From NCBI RefSeq assembly GCF_027789125.1, contig NZ_JAQFVF010000021.1:62001-126000 (forward strand): a stretch of 64,000 nt of DNA, in the 5' to 3' direction. Position 1 is the first letter of the stretch; every line of letters starts with the position of its first letter. The DNA is from Paenibacillus aestuarii (GTDB lineage: Bacteria > Bacillota > Bacilli > Paenibacillales > NBRC-103111). Both the position numbers and the translations under genes were made by a program. The notes under the pieces were generated by a model. The model was not told the origin of the DNA. It was given only the letters and a program-made list of their open reading frames with translations, and searched no databases. Positions 1 to 8,668 of this stretch are shown here, in pieces.

Positions 1-230
1 TTGTAGGAAAGCTGTTGTAAGCGCTTGAGTTCCGTTTCGATCGCGGTCGAGGACAGGTTCAGCACGTGCGACGACTTGTCGTAAATTTGCCCGTCATAGA
101 TGGAGAACGCGTACTGCTGGACCAAGACCGTAAACGCAAGCGAGATGACAATCACCAACGTGATTAAAAGTGAGAGCTTGTTCTTGATTTTCATATGCCG
201 GTATGTCTCGATGACGTTGCGAAACCACAT
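1..230 (-). CDS. Sensor histidine kinase, N-terminal part only (cut by window edge)
   Basis: The first 76 codons of a minus-strand gene are visible; the rest lies left of the window. The start ATG at 228-230 follows a GGAGGA ribosome site with about 9 nt spacing. The peptide starts MWFRNVIETYRHMKIKNK and is followed by one hydrophobic segment (about residues 17-36), then the start of an extracellular region. A short cytoplasmic stretch, one membrane anchor and then an outside domain is the usual N-terminus of YesM-type sensor kinases with a Cache domain, which is what I infer. A sugar-binding-protein-linked sensor is also possible; the kinase core is not in view. It has its own promoter at 265-293, so it is not transcribed from the genes to its right. 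Confidence 0.6.
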   Translation of the reverse strand, partial: MWFRNVIETYRHMKIKNKLSLLITLVIVISLAFTVLVQQYAFSIYDGQIYDKSSHVLNLSSTAIETELKRLQQLSY

Positions 231-264
231 GGCGAATAGTCCTCCAGCTCTAAATATTAAGTAG

Positions 265-293
265 ATTATGCACTCTGTGTCGATTGAGGTCAA
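265..293 (-). promoter_or_regulatory. Sigma-A-type promoter of the truncated sensor kinase
   Basis: On the minus strand, TTGACC (288-293) and CATAAT (265-270) are separated by 17 nt, and the -10 lies about 35 nt before the start codon at 230. Motif match only. Confidence 0.5.
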
Positions 294-392
294 TTGAAAA
301 AATGTGAGTGGCCGAAGAGGGGCTGCGCAGACGCGAATCCCAAAAACAACGCTAAAGCCGCCCCGCAGCCGCACCCGACTGCTCACACGCAC

Positions 393-426
393 AAAAAAGG
401 CCGCCCAAAGTCATCTGCAATGACTT
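393..426 (-). terminator. Weak Rho-independent terminator after the YesM-type kinase
   Basis: On the minus strand a 7-bp stem (AAGTCAT/ATGACTT, loop TGCAG) is followed by a GC-rich linker and a run of six T. The stem is short and not directly next to the T-run, so efficiency is doubtful. Confidence 0.4.
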
Positions 427-453
427 CGAATCAGCCCTCTAGCGCTCCCCCGG

Positions 454-2262
454 CTACGAAACCGGCATAACCATCTTCATCTTCGTGCCCCGATGCTCCT
501 CGCTTTCGATCCGCAATCCGTACTCATCACCGAATACCATTTGGATACGCCGATGCACGTTGAGGAGGCCGATGCCGCCTTTTTGCCCCGTCTCGTTCAG
601 CTCGCCGTCGGCCAGCCGGTTCATGCTCAGCTTCTTCTGCAGCTCAAGCAGTTTGGCTGGAGCGATGCCGCAGCCGTTATCTTCCACGCTGACCCAGAAA
701 CAGCCATCCTCTTCCCCGCCATCCATGCGGATGAAGTGAAAATCTTCCACACCGTCCGGGAAGGCATGCTGGAACACATTTTCAACCAAAGGCTGCAGCG
801 TTAACCGGACCATCGCATGCAGCAAATATTTGGCATCCATAGCGACATCGATTTCAAATGGAAAATCAATGCGATGCTGCAAAATGACCATATAATTCAT
901 CACATGCTTAAGCTCATTAGCTACGGTAATTTCTTCCAAACTCGTTTGCACGGAATACCTCAGCATATAAGCCATCGCCTTGACAATATCGGAAATTTCT
1001 TCCGAATCCTGGACAGCCGCATAGCAAACGATCGTTTCGAGCGTGTTGTACATAAAATGGGGGTTAATTTGCAGCTGCAGCGATTGGAACTGGGCGCGCT
1101 GCCGTTCCATCTGGATTTCCTGATTTTTCAGTTCCACCTGCACGACCCGGTCAACGGCATCCGACAACCGCTTCACCATGACATTATAGCGCATCATCAG
1201 TTCCGCGATTTCATCCCGCCTGCGTGGCAGCGGGATCGGCTCCCAATTCCCCTTCTCCGTCTCCCGCATACCGGACTTCAACACCTGGATTGGCTTCGTG
1301 ATCGCTCTGCCGAAACGGGCGGCAAGTACAGCCGCCAGGACGAGGGTGAACGAGCCGACGATAAGCGTTGTCGTGCGAATATTCATGATCGGCTTGCGCA
1401 GCTCGCGCAAAGGCATGGAGACCACCAAGCGCCACCCCGAATAATCCGATGTTCGGGACATATACATCCGGTCGACCCCCTGCTCATCCTGATCAAAAAA
1501 AGCCGTGTCCCCCGCCGCCTCTAGCTTGCTGCGGAAGCCGTCAGGTAAGTCCTTGCCGACTTTGTCCGTATCTGGATGGTAGACATACTTTCCGTTTTTG
1601 TCAGTGATGAACATATACCCGTACTCGCCCAGATCAATTCCTTTCCAGAGGGCGGACAGATCAGCCGCCTTCATCTGAATGGCCAGCAGACCGTTCAGCT
1701 CCGGCGACGTAAGTCCGCGAATGCGGCGAACGAGTGTCAACATTTGGCTGTCAACTCCGGTAAGAATGCTGTAGTTCAAAATACTGAGCTCCCCGCTAGG
1801 GCTCGTATTCGCAAGAAAATAACGACGCTGCGCCTCGATATCCTCCGCTGTGAATGACTGCTCATTAACGCCGTTATAATAATAAACCGCGTTGCCTTTA
1901 TCGCTGATCACATAGATCGAGGCAATTTGCGGCGATTGAATAAATAAAGGATCGACGCCGATCTCCCGGATCAGCTTTTTGTACATATAATAATCGTACT
2001 CCTCGCGCGTGCTCGGCAAATCGACGAATTCCTTCACCTGCCGGTTGCTGAGCAGCGAGATGATCGCCCGCTCATAATCTTTCAGGTACAGGTCCGTATG
2101 ATGCACGGCATTGCCTGTAATTTGAGCTAGCTGCTTCTCGGCCATGGCATCGAGCTCCCGCGAAGCTGATGTATAGGAGAAGAAGCCTAATGAAGATAGC
2201 GAAATCACGATGATAATAAGAAAATATAAAAGCATCCTATGCGACAAGCTACGAATCCTCAT
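454..2262 (-). CDS. Two-component sensor histidine kinase, YesM type
   Basis: This 602-residue membrane kinase senses an extracellular signal and phosphorylates the co-transcribed AraC-type response regulator. A transmembrane segment lies at about residues 11-30, an extracellular Cache-like sensor at about 35-290, a second transmembrane segment at about 297-316, a HAMP linker at 317-370, and a His_kinase domain with the phospho-acceptor motif QINPHFMYNTLE (His402). The HATPase domain shows the N-box LVENVFQHAF and glycine boxes GCGIAP and GGIGLLNV. Length and order are typical for YesM kinases of Firmicutes. The ATG start overlaps the stop of the regulator gene by 4 nt (ATGA), so the pair is translationally coupled. 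The position next to glycosidase and sugar-ABC genes suggests an oligosaccharide signal; the ligand cannot be read from sequence. Confidence 0.93.
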   Translation of the reverse strand: MRIRSLSHRMLLYFLIIIVISLSSLGFFSYTSASRELDAMAEKQLAQITGNAVHHTDLYLKDYERAIISLLSNRQVKEFVDLPSTREEYDYYMYKKLIREIGVDPLFIQSPQIASIYVISDKGNAVYYYNGVNEQSFTAEDIEAQRRYFLANTSPSGELSILNYSILTGVDSQMLTLVRRIRGLTSPELNGLLAIQMKAADLSALWKGIDLGEYGYMFITDKNGKYVYHPDTDKVGKDLPDGFRSKLEAAGDTAFFDQDEQGVDRMYMSRTSDYSGWRLVVSMPLRELRKPIMNIRTTTLIVGSFTLVLAAVLAARFGRAITKPIQVLKSGMRETEKGNWEPIPLPRRRDEIAELMMRYNVMVKRLSDAVDRVVQVELKNQEIQMERQRAQFQSLQLQINPHFMYNTLETIVCYAAVQDSEEISDIVKAMAYMLRYSVQTSLEEITVANELKHVMNYMVILQHRIDFPFEIDVAMDAKYLLHAMVRLTLQPLVENVFQHAFPDGVEDFHFIRMDGGEEDGCFWVSVEDNGCGIAPAKLLELQKKLSMNRLADGELNETGQKGGIGLLNVHRRIQMVFGDEYGLRIESEEHRGTKMKMVMPVS

Positions 2263-3275
2263 TTGATGCCTAACCCCGTTCGAAAGTCAGACGGCGTCAC
2301 GCCGACGATTTTTTTGAACGTTTTCGTAAAATGTGGGTAGTCGTCATAGCCGACCTCCGCTGCCACATCCACAATCCGGATATGCGGCACGGCGAGCAGC
2401 TCCTTCGCTTTGTCCATCCGTTTATTGATGCGATATTGCACGAACGTTTCATTCGTCATCTTTTTAAAAAGAGAGCTGAAATACGTCGGCGTAAGTCCAA
2501 CCATGGACGCCACTTGGTCCAGAGAGATTTCCTGCGACAGCTTCGTGTCGATGTAAGCTTTGGCTTCTTCCATCGGATCGCGGAAATTTCCGCTACGCAT
2601 CGATGTTAGCGCTTCCGCAACAGCGCGCAGCGACTGCTCGAAACCGTCCAGCGCTTCCTTGACGCTCACGGCCTGCACGTAGGCAGAAGTTTGCACAGGA
2701 GAAAAATTGCGGTTCTGCAGCCGCTTGGCTAACAGGGTCATGCTGTCCTGCTGAAGCTCTTTCAATTGCGCCAAAGTTAAATTCGCCGTGAGACAATCCT
2801 CTCTCCAACGTGCATACAGCGAATCGAGCTCCACCAAATTCAGCGCCCAAATATGCTGCTCCATCAAGTCGATCCATTCCACGAACCGAGAAGGCGGGAT
2901 ATAGCCTCGTACATGTTTGACGAGCTGATCCAGTACCTCATGCACGTCAGGTTTGGTCACCGGCTTAAGCATATAATGTTTGACGCCGAAAGCCATACAT
3001 TTTTGCGCATATTCAAAATCGTTGTAGCCGGATATCACTACCTTCATGATGTGCGGATACTGTTCATGCAAAATTCGGCATAATTCCAGACCATCCATCT
3101 TGGGCATGCGAATGTCCGTCATCACGACATCTGGCTCCGACACCCGAATCCGCTCCAGTGCGGCTAAACCGTTCTCTGCTGTCTGGATTTTGGTTAGAGA
3201 CGGTGTGTACTGCTCGGCCATCTTCACAAGCCCTCTACGAATGACAGGTTCGTCATCAACGACTAATAGCTGCAT
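2259..3275 (-). CDS. Response regulator with AraC-type DNA-binding domain, YesN type
   Basis: This 338-residue cytoplasmic transcription factor is the partner of the kinase encoded directly downstream. The receiver domain covers about residues 1-120, with acidic pair DDE at 7-9, phospho-acceptor Asp54 in VMTDIRMPKMDG, and the conserved Lys in HYMLKPV. A variable linker of about 100 residues follows, then two AraC helix-turn-helix motifs in the last 100 residues (ISLDQVASMVGLTPTYFSSLFKK and IRIVDVAAEVGYDDYPHFTKTF). The start has a GAGGGAG ribosome site. AraC-type proteins bind direct repeats about two helical turns apart, and such repeats occur at six glycosidase or transport promoters in this window, so this is the best local candidate for their activator; that link is inference. 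Confidence 0.93.
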   Translation of the reverse strand: MQLLVVDDEPVIRRGLVKMAEQYTPSLTKIQTAENGLAALERIRVSEPDVVMTDIRMPKMDGLELCRILHEQYPHIMKVVISGYNDFEYAQKCMAFGVKHYMLKPVTKPDVHEVLDQLVKHVRGYIPPSRFVEWIDLMEQHIWALNLVELDSLYARWREDCLTANLTLAQLKELQQDSMTLLAKRLQNRNFSPVQTSAYVQAVSVKEALDGFEQSLRAVAEALTSMRSGNFRDPMEEAKAYIDTKLSQEISLDQVASMVGLTPTYFSSLFKKMTNETFVQYRINKRMDKAKELLAVPHIRIVDVAAEVGYDDYPHFTKTFKKIVGVTPSDFRTGLGIK

Positions 3276-3319
3276 ATCTGTACGCTCCCTCTGCGAAAAA
3301 TGGCAATATGTATACTTTC

Positions 3320-3348
3320 ATCATACTTGGCAACCCGCTAAAGCACAA
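3320..3348 (-). promoter_or_regulatory. Likely promoter of the YesN/YesM pair
   Basis: Minus strand TTGTGC (3343-3348), 17-nt spacer, TATGAT (3320-3325), about 45 nt before the regulator start. It lacks the A-rich activator box found at the glycosidase promoters, so the regulator pair is probably expressed constitutively or by read-through from the GH31 gene. Confidence 0.45.
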
Positions 3349-3365
3349 TCGGGATCTGCTTATCG

Positions 3366-5507
3366 TCAGATATGTACCTGCGCGAAACGCCAGCGAATGT
3401 CATCATACATATAAAGCTCGGTTTGCCGTGCAGCCGCCGAGATCTCCCCGCACCACGCGCCTTCAGCCTGCTGCGTCACGGCAAGATTGCACCAAATCGC
3501 TTCACCTTTTTCATAGTCAAACGTCTCGCCATCATCATCATAAAGCCGGCCTGTGCCAGGAACTGGTCCAAAATGTACCAACTCCAGCTGCACGCGTTCG
3601 CCACACTTAGGCATATGCGAACGTTCCGCCATGAGCGGAATGATCTCCCCTTCTCTTACAAACAGTGGAATCCGCTCCAGGCCGGGCTTCACACGTATCA
3701 CTTGACCGCCCGTATAGCGCTCCCCTGTTTCAAAACCGTACCAAATACCGCTTGGCAGCAGGACTTCCCGCTCGCTCTCGCCGGCGACCATCGGCGCTGC
3801 AAGCAAAGAATCTCCGATCATATATTGATCGTCCCATTCTCGGATCGTACGCTTGCCATAGGCGGCGTCTGATGTATTGAGAATTTCGCCGACAGTCTGC
3901 GCCTGCTGGCTATGCGCTTCTGCTTGGGTGATTTCAGCAGCCGTCATGACCAGCGGCATCGCCCGAAACGGCGGCGTTCCTTCTTCCCGGTATAAAGCAA
4001 AAGCTGTATAGAAATAAGGCAGCAGCCTCATCCTCAGCTTGATGTAATGCCGGACGATCGGTTCGACTTCCGGATAGGACCAGGGCTTCGTGCCATCCCC
4101 CCAAGCGTTCAGCATCGCCATCGGAGAGAAACACACGGATTGCATTCTGCGCACCCAATCCTCTGCGTTTTGCGCTTTTCTTACCTCCGGGGTCCACAGC
4201 AGCCCACAGAACGACGCATTGGAAATAGCACGTATAAACTGCTTATGATCATACAGATCAGAATACAGCACATAGGGCATGGAAGATGCAGCTGCATTCG
4301 AAGCACGCACAAGTCCATACGTTCGGAGGCCGGTATTCCGGTAGAGATCTGCTGTCATTTTTTGAAACATTAGGCCGTACAACTGTCGCATCTGCTCTCC
4401 GTCCATACCTGATGGGAAGGTCGCGTGCGCCGGAAACATCCATGAATGGTTCGTGAGCTCGCTGCCATCACATTCATCCAGCTTATAACCTGCGATGCCG
4501 ATATCCACATGCTCTTGCTGATGCTGCTGCATGTAAAGCGCGCGCGCATCAGGCAGCGAGTAGTCCGGCGCGATGCCGCCCCAAACCGTATGGCTGCCGG
4601 ACAGCGCCTTCAGCTGCAGATAAATACGGCTGTCCGGCGATATATACGGATGCTCCCATAGATTGACCCGGAAGCCTTCCTCCTGCATCGCGCTCACGAA
4701 CTGCGCCGGATCAGGGAACCGTTCTTCCGACCATTCGTTCGTGACCGGGTAGCTTTTGCTGTGCCAGCCCGGTTCAAGTCCAATGCAATCGCACGGGAAA
4801 TCGCGATGGCGAAAGGCCAGCGCTTCGTCCAGCGCCTCCGTTGCGTGGAACATTTTCGGCACGCGATGCCAGAAGCCGAGCCCCCATTTGGGCGGCAGTA
4901 TGCCGCCTCCGCAAAACAAATTATACCTCCGCACGACGTCTGCTGGCGCCGGACCAGCAAACACATACACATCGGCTCCTTCCGCAGGGAGCACGATTTC
5001 GATTCTCGATGCGGTAAGCGTTGCCTGCCACGCCTTATCTGTGTTGCGGTCACGCACAGCTATTGCAGCGGTATCCTCCTGCCTGAGTGTGGAACCTGCG
5101 TGGATCGTGATGATCCGGGATGAATCAACCAGCAAACCATAACCGCTATCGCTGATGTAAAAAGGGACCGGAGCATGCGTCTCCCCGGTATCCTGCTTGG
5201 GATCGCTGTTCACGCGCAAATACCGGGTTCTGCCTCGCTGGTTCATACGCATGAACTGAAGTCCCATACCGTACAGCTTTTCAGCCTGCTGTAGGGGCAC
5301 GGATACAATGCGGCGGCCAGCCGACTCGTGAATCACAATCGACGCCAGCTCTAGAGGCAGCGCCGCATGCGGCAGCTTCTCCATCGCTTCGACTTGCGGC
5401 GAAGCGCCGATACACTTGAGCGGGGTAAGCCCTTGCTGCTGCTCCTCAGCCACATCGCCTATTGACGCTTTCCATACGCCTGGCGCCGTTTCTTTCCATA
5501 GCATCAT
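3366..5507 (-). CDS. Glycoside hydrolase family 31 (alpha-glycosidase)
   Basis: A 713-residue retaining alpha-glycosidase without signal peptide or membrane segment, so it acts inside the cell on imported oligosaccharides. An N-terminal beta-sandwich covers about 1-190, the TIM barrel about 200-520 (GILPPKWGLGFWHR opens it) and C-terminal beta-domains the rest. The expected nucleophile is Asp344 in YKLDECDGSE, and YSDLYD (Asp417 or Asp420) is the likely acid/base region. These motifs differ from the classical WxDMNE version, placing it in a divergent GH31 group; alpha-glucosidase, alpha-xylosidase or alpha-galactosidase activity are all possible. The ATG follows GAGGAG and overlaps the upstream oxidoreductase stop by 4 nt. 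It shares the 6484 operon and its activator-box promoter. Confidence 0.87.
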   Translation of the reverse strand: MMLWKETAPGVWKASIGDVAEEQQQGLTPLKCIGASPQVEAMEKLPHAALPLELASIVIHESAGRRIVSVPLQQAEKLYGMGLQFMRMNQRGRTRYLRVNSDPKQDTGETHAPVPFYISDSGYGLLVDSSRIITIHAGSTLRQEDTAAIAVRDRNTDKAWQATLTASRIEIVLPAEGADVYVFAGPAPADVVRRYNLFCGGGILPPKWGLGFWHRVPKMFHATEALDEALAFRHRDFPCDCIGLEPGWHSKSYPVTNEWSEERFPDPAQFVSAMQEEGFRVNLWEHPYISPDSRIYLQLKALSGSHTVWGGIAPDYSLPDARALYMQQHQQEHVDIGIAGYKLDECDGSELTNHSWMFPAHATFPSGMDGEQMRQLYGLMFQKMTADLYRNTGLRTYGLVRASNAAASSMPYVLYSDLYDHKQFIRAISNASFCGLLWTPEVRKAQNAEDWVRRMQSVCFSPMAMLNAWGDGTKPWSYPEVEPIVRHYIKLRMRLLPYFYTAFALYREEGTPPFRAMPLVMTAAEITQAEAHSQQAQTVGEILNTSDAAYGKRTIREWDDQYMIGDSLLAAPMVAGESEREVLLPSGIWYGFETGERYTGGQVIRVKPGLERIPLFVREGEIIPLMAERSHMPKCGERVQLELVHFGPVPGTGRLYDDDGETFDYEKGEAIWCNLAVTQQAEGAWCGEISAAARQTELYMYDDIRWRFAQVHI

Positions 5508-6484
5508 GCACGCTCACGCTCCTCAGGCATAATGATCGATACTGTGCTTCCCGACGCGCTCGCGAGCTTCGTATAATGCACGAGCGCCTGCGTCCGCAAG
5601 TAATCGCGCCCGCTCGTTTCGGACTCCCGCTTCTCCTGCAGCGAAGCGAGAAATTCTGCCAGCGTGTCCGATGTGTCGATTCCGCTGAAATCGTCTATAT
5701 GCCGGGTAACGCCGTCTTCGCCGGAGGTCACATAAATCTCTTTGTCGATCAGCTCTATCGCCCCCCGATCGCCTTCAATCCGCCAATTGCCGCTCCACGC
5801 TGTTTCACGGCCTCTGGCTGCAATCGAAGAGGCGTAATTGACGGCAATACCGCCGTCCATGTCGATCAGAGCATAGGCGTTTAGCACAGCGCCTTCCTCC
5901 TGCCAACCGCCAAGCGGATTGTAGAGCCTTGCTTGCACACTTTTTCCTTCACAGCCTGTAAAATACCGCAACAAATCCATATGATGCACGCCAATATCAT
6001 CTAAAATGCTAACCGTGTACCGCCGTTCCACTTGGTGAAATCGGTAAAACGTAACATCAATCGTTGAAATGGCACCGATGATCCCGCTGTCCAGCAGCTG
6101 CTTCATTTTGCGGATATAGGGGTGCCTGCGGTAATTCTCGGCGATCATGAACGGGATCTCCTCCCGGATCGCACGCGCCACCACCTCCAGGGATTCGTTA
6201 TAGTCAAATGAAATCGGCTTTTCACACAACACCGGAAGCTTGTGGTCAAAAGCAGCGTGATTCACACGCGTATGCGCCATCGGCGTCGTCACGTTGACGA
6301 TAAAATCAGCTTTAACCTCCGCAAGCGCATCGTCCAAAGACGTATAAAAAGGATACGGATCATCCTCCATCTTCGCTTTCATTGCAGCATTCGTCTCCAC
6401 AACCGCCGCCAACAAGTCCTGCTGCCGAAGACGCTTATACCAGCTAAAGCCTGCCGAGCCTAATCCGACTAGAATTGCTTTCAT
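5504..6484 (-). CDS. Gfo/Idh/MocA family NAD(P)-dependent oxidoreductase
   Basis: A 326-residue soluble sugar dehydrogenase-like protein. The N-terminal Rossmann fold starts MKAILVGLGSAG and has the cofactor motif GLGSAGFSW; CEKPISFDY is the family's EKP motif (its Lys is catalytic), and the C-terminal alpha/beta domain includes DDIGVHHMDLLRYFTG with conserved His residues. I place the start at the ATG at 6484 because GGAGGAG lies 8 nt upstream; a longer frame to 6511 has no ribosome site. It is the first gene of a two-gene operon with GH31, 4-nt overlap. Such pairs usually oxidise, reduce or epimerise the sugar released by the glycosidase; the substrate is not deducible. Confidence 0.88.
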   Translation of the reverse strand: MKAILVGLGSAGFSWYKRLRQQDLLAAVVETNAAMKAKMEDDPYPFYTSLDDALAEVKADFIVNVTTPMAHTRVNHAAFDHKLPVLCEKPISFDYNESLEVVARAIREEIPFMIAENYRRHPYIRKMKQLLDSGIIGAISTIDVTFYRFHQVERRYTVSILDDIGVHHMDLLRYFTGCEGKSVQARLYNPLGGWQEEGAVLNAYALIDMDGGIAVNYASSIAARGRETAWSGNWRIEGDRGAIELIDKEIYVTSGEDGVTRHIDDFSGIDTSDTLAEFLASLQEKRESETSGRDYLRTQALVHYTKLASASGSTVSIIMPEERERA

Positions 6485-6618
6485 TTTTATTCTCCTCCGT
6501 ATACTTGTCATCTATTGCACAGTGCCCAGCCATTTCCACAGTTCCAACTCATTCTCATTTCAGCTAAGCAAAAACTTTGACGTCCACTCAACCTACCACT
6601 TTGCACTGTTTGTGATCT

Positions 6619-6685
6619 ATTATCGAGCATTTGATAACCAAAATGCATTTGCCTCGTTTGTGTTGATAATGTGTTTTTTTATGAT
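6619..6685 (-). promoter_or_regulatory. Activator-box promoter of the oxidoreductase/GH31 operon (least conserved copy)
   Basis: Sense strand: ATCATAAAAAAACACA (6670-6685), identical over 16 nt to the box upstream of the LplB-type permease (12210-12225). Where the other promoters have AAGTT there is CAAAC (6656-6660), and the -10 candidate GATAAT (6619-6624) is 2 nt off the common spacing. The start codon is 135 nt downstream, giving a long leader. Confidence 0.5.
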
Positions 6686-6743
6686 TGGGTTGATGGAATG
6701 GAAAATATGAAGTATGAGTGCCAAGCAGTTAATGTCGAAATGG

Positions 6744-6783
6744 AAAAAGCAATAATGGAATTGTGATTCCGTTATTGCTTTTT
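6744..6783 (-). terminator. Strong terminator after the first solute-binding protein
   Basis: A long near-perfect hairpin, AAAAAGCAATAA..ATTCC/GGAAT..TTATTGCTTTTT, loop about 4 nt, with T-runs on both strands. It lies 60 nt after the solute-binding-protein stop at 6847, so it ends that transcript. It is symmetric and could also work on the plus strand. Confidence 0.8.
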
Positions 6784-6804
6784 GTCATGTGCTACGCGCA
6801 CTTC

Positions 6805-6842
6805 GGCGCCAATAGCGGTAGACCACTTCCGCTATTCGCCGC
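6805..6842. repeat. GC-rich intergenic palindrome, copy 1
   Basis: Inverted repeat AATAGCGG (6811-6818) / CCGCTATT (6829-6836) with outer GGCG/CGCC. A second, closely related copy lies at 20610-20649 in the same orientation (shared core TAGCGGTAG..CTTCCGCTATT). Function unknown. Confidence 0.6.
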
Positions 6843-6846
6843 TAAG

Positions 6847-8448
6847 CTACTTCTTATCAATCATAATCGCGCCTTGCTTTTGATTCCAGCGATCCGTCGC
6901 CTCTTTGATGATCTCGTTGCCGCCCTTAGCCTTGTACTCTTCGATCACTTTCGGCCAGTCGGAGATCGGCTCCTTGCCATAGATCATTTTGATCATATGA
7001 TCAACGATCAATTTCGGGCCGACATCCGGCTGTGGCGCTGCCAAATCCGGGTATTTGCTGAACGTGCTCAAATCCGGATAGAAGCCGATGCCCGACAATC
7101 CTTCGTTAGCCAGAACGTCGTCGAACGCCTTCAAGGTCGCTTTCCCGTCATCGTTCAACTCCAAACGCGGCTTGTTATACGTCGAGTCATGCACTGCCCA
7201 CAGCGTCCCGCTTCGGAAGCCCTCTTCTTCAATATCCTCTTTGGTAACCGGGAATTTGTAGTTGATTTTGCCTGCAGCATCCTTCGTATAGTTGTCGCCT
7301 TCGATTCCGAAGGTGAAGAACGTCTCCGCTTCCGGCGTCAACATCCAGTCAAAAAACTTCACAATGCCCGCAGCCGTATCTGGCTTGACACTATTATTGA
7401 TAAAGAATGTTCGGATAACCGGCGAATAGTAGAAGTACCCACCTTTGCCCTCCGGTCCTTTCGGCGACGCGATAATATCGATCTTCGCGCCCGGAACCGC
7501 CTGTGCCGCCTTTGTGCGGAAGCCTGGCAGACCGGAAGCGTTCTGCGACCAGATGCCCGGTTTCGCAGCATCGATACTTTTCGTATAGTCCGTCGAAGAA
7601 ATCGTGGCGAATTCTTTGGAGATAAGACCCTCGTCGTACATCGTTTTATACGTCGTCAGTGCTTTTTCCATATTTTCGACATCAAAAAACTTAGGCACTA
7701 CCTGACCATTCACCAGCTCAAACTGGTCTTTATACGGAAGCACATCGTAAGCGCCCAAAATCACATCAGCATACTTGAAATTCTCACGCATTTGATACGG
7801 CGTCTCAACGCCTATCTTCTTAAACGCACGCAGCACGTTGAGGAAGTCATCCACGGTTTTGGGAACCGGCAAACCGGTCTTTTCCAGCAGGTCCGTTCGG
7901 ATGAAAGTCGCCCGGCGCGACGGGTTGCTCAAAAATTCGGGAATGCCGTAGATTTTACCGTTGTAAGAGACGGTATCCCATGCGGATTTCGGGATGCTTT
8001 TCAGCAAATTCGGCCCATACTGCTTCAGCAGATCGTCCAGCGGCATAAACACACCATTCTCAACCGACCCGGACATCGATTTGCTGCCTGGACCGCCGAT
8101 GCTGCCGACCACATCCGGAATGGAATTACTGGCGAACATCACCCCGTATTTGGAATCTTCCATGACGGAAATATTCATATCCGTATTTGTCAGCTGCTCT
8201 AGTTTCAGCACCCACTTGTCCTTATTTAAATCCGGAACCCGGGTATGATATCCTGTGCTTACCGTCGTTGGATAAACGATCGAGAACTTCGCCGGTTCCT
8301 TTTTCGCCGCATCCGTTTGCGCTGCAGCTTTCGGTGTGTCTGTCGATCCTGCGCTCTTGCTGCCGCCACTAGCGCTGCTGCACCCAACCACAGACGTTGC
8401 CGTCAAGGCGACGACCAGACTGAAGCTCGTCAATTTGAATTTTTTCAT
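6847..8448 (-). CDS. Sugar ABC transporter solute-binding lipoprotein (copy 1)
   Basis: A 533-residue extracellular lipoprotein that delivers a carbohydrate to a CUT1-type permease. The signal peptide MKKFKLTSFSLVVALTATSVVGCSS ends in lipobox VVGC, followed by a Ser/Gly/Thr/Ala-rich linker (about 25-50) and the mature binding domain. Its length is that of the large LplA/YtcQ class. It is clearly paralogous to the protein at 8669-10243; both have FSIxxPTT, NPSRRATFIR and the near-identical ending YGKEPISDWPKVIEEYK. ATG at 8448 is preferred over an upstream GTG at 8454 because AGGGG lies at correct distance. It has its own activator-box promoter and its own terminator, so it can be expressed apart from the permeases, which it presumably still serves. 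Confidence 0.92.
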   Translation of the reverse strand: MKKFKLTSFSLVVALTATSVVGCSSASGGSKSAGSTDTPKAAAQTDAAKKEPAKFSIVYPTTVSTGYHTRVPDLNKDKWVLKLEQLTNTDMNISVMEDSKYGVMFASNSIPDVVGSIGGPGSKSMSGSVENGVFMPLDDLLKQYGPNLLKSIPKSAWDTVSYNGKIYGIPEFLSNPSRRATFIRTDLLEKTGLPVPKTVDDFLNVLRAFKKIGVETPYQMRENFKYADVILGAYDVLPYKDQFELVNGQVVPKFFDVENMEKALTTYKTMYDEGLISKEFATISSTDYTKSIDAAKPGIWSQNASGLPGFRTKAAQAVPGAKIDIIASPKGPEGKGGYFYYSPVIRTFFINNSVKPDTAAGIVKFFDWMLTPEAETFFTFGIEGDNYTKDAAGKINYKFPVTKEDIEEEGFRSGTLWAVHDSTYNKPRLELNDDGKATLKAFDDVLANEGLSGIGFYPDLSTFSKYPDLAAPQPDVGPKLIVDHMIKMIYGKEPISDWPKVIEEYKAKGGNEIIKEATDRWNQKQGAIMIDKK

Positions 8449-8495
8449 GAGCACCCCTGCCTTCTGATATCAAAATATGTGGGACCATCAAACTT

Positions 8496-8509
8496 TGTAA
8501 GCGTTTAAC
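8496..8509. promoter_or_regulatory. Possible cre half-site in the leader of solute-binding protein 1
   Basis: TGTAAGCGTTTAAC fits the CcpA cre consensus TGWAANCGNTNWCA at 12 of 14 positions, with mismatches only in the last two. It lies between the -10 at 8525-8530 and the start codon, a position where CcpA would block elongation. Confidence 0.35.
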
Positions 8510-8524
8510 CTTTGTTCTACTCTT

Positions 8525-8589
8525 ATCATAAGGAACATTCCGCACATTCTGTATGTCTTCATTTATGGTGCTATGTGATTTTATATGGT
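8525..8589 (-). promoter_or_regulatory. Activator-box promoter of solute-binding protein 1
   Basis: Sense strand: ACCATATAAAATCACA (8574-8589), 9 nt, AAATG (8560-8564), 29 nt, TATGAT (8525-8530). Here both halves of the site are alike: CCATATAAAATCACATA and CCATAAATGAAGACATA repeat directly 20 bp apart, which is the pattern expected for an AraC-type dimer. Confidence 0.65.
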
Positions 8590-8617
8590 AGATTCAGATA
8601 AAAACAGCAAATACAGT

Positions 8618-8660
8618 AAAAAAGACCCGTGCCCCGAAGATCATCTTCGAACAAGGGTCT
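8618..8660 (-). terminator. Terminator after solute-binding protein 2
   Basis: Minus strand: stem AGACCC/GGGTCT with a self-complementary inner part (GAAGATGATCTTC) followed directly by six T. It lies 9 nt past the stop at 8669 and separates the two paralogous binding-protein genes. Confidence 0.75.
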
Positions 8661-8668
8661 CCTCATAC

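Larger units (their letters stand above)
231..453. other. Intergenic region with promoter, palindrome remnant and terminator
   Basis: No gene is seen here. It contains the promoter at 265-293, a GC-rich stretch with AAAACAACGCTAA around 343-355 that resembles one arm of the palindromes near 49743-49815, and a weak terminator at 393-426. Confidence 0.5.

Noticed and set aside
3320..3348. Seventh copy of the activator box at the YesN/YesM promoter
   Set aside because: The upstream sequence lacks the A-rich box and AAGTT spacing.
6763..8202. A 479-codon open frame on the plus strand
   Set aside because: It lies wholly antisense to the well-supported solute-binding protein, has no ribosome site or known domain, and arises from GC codon bias.
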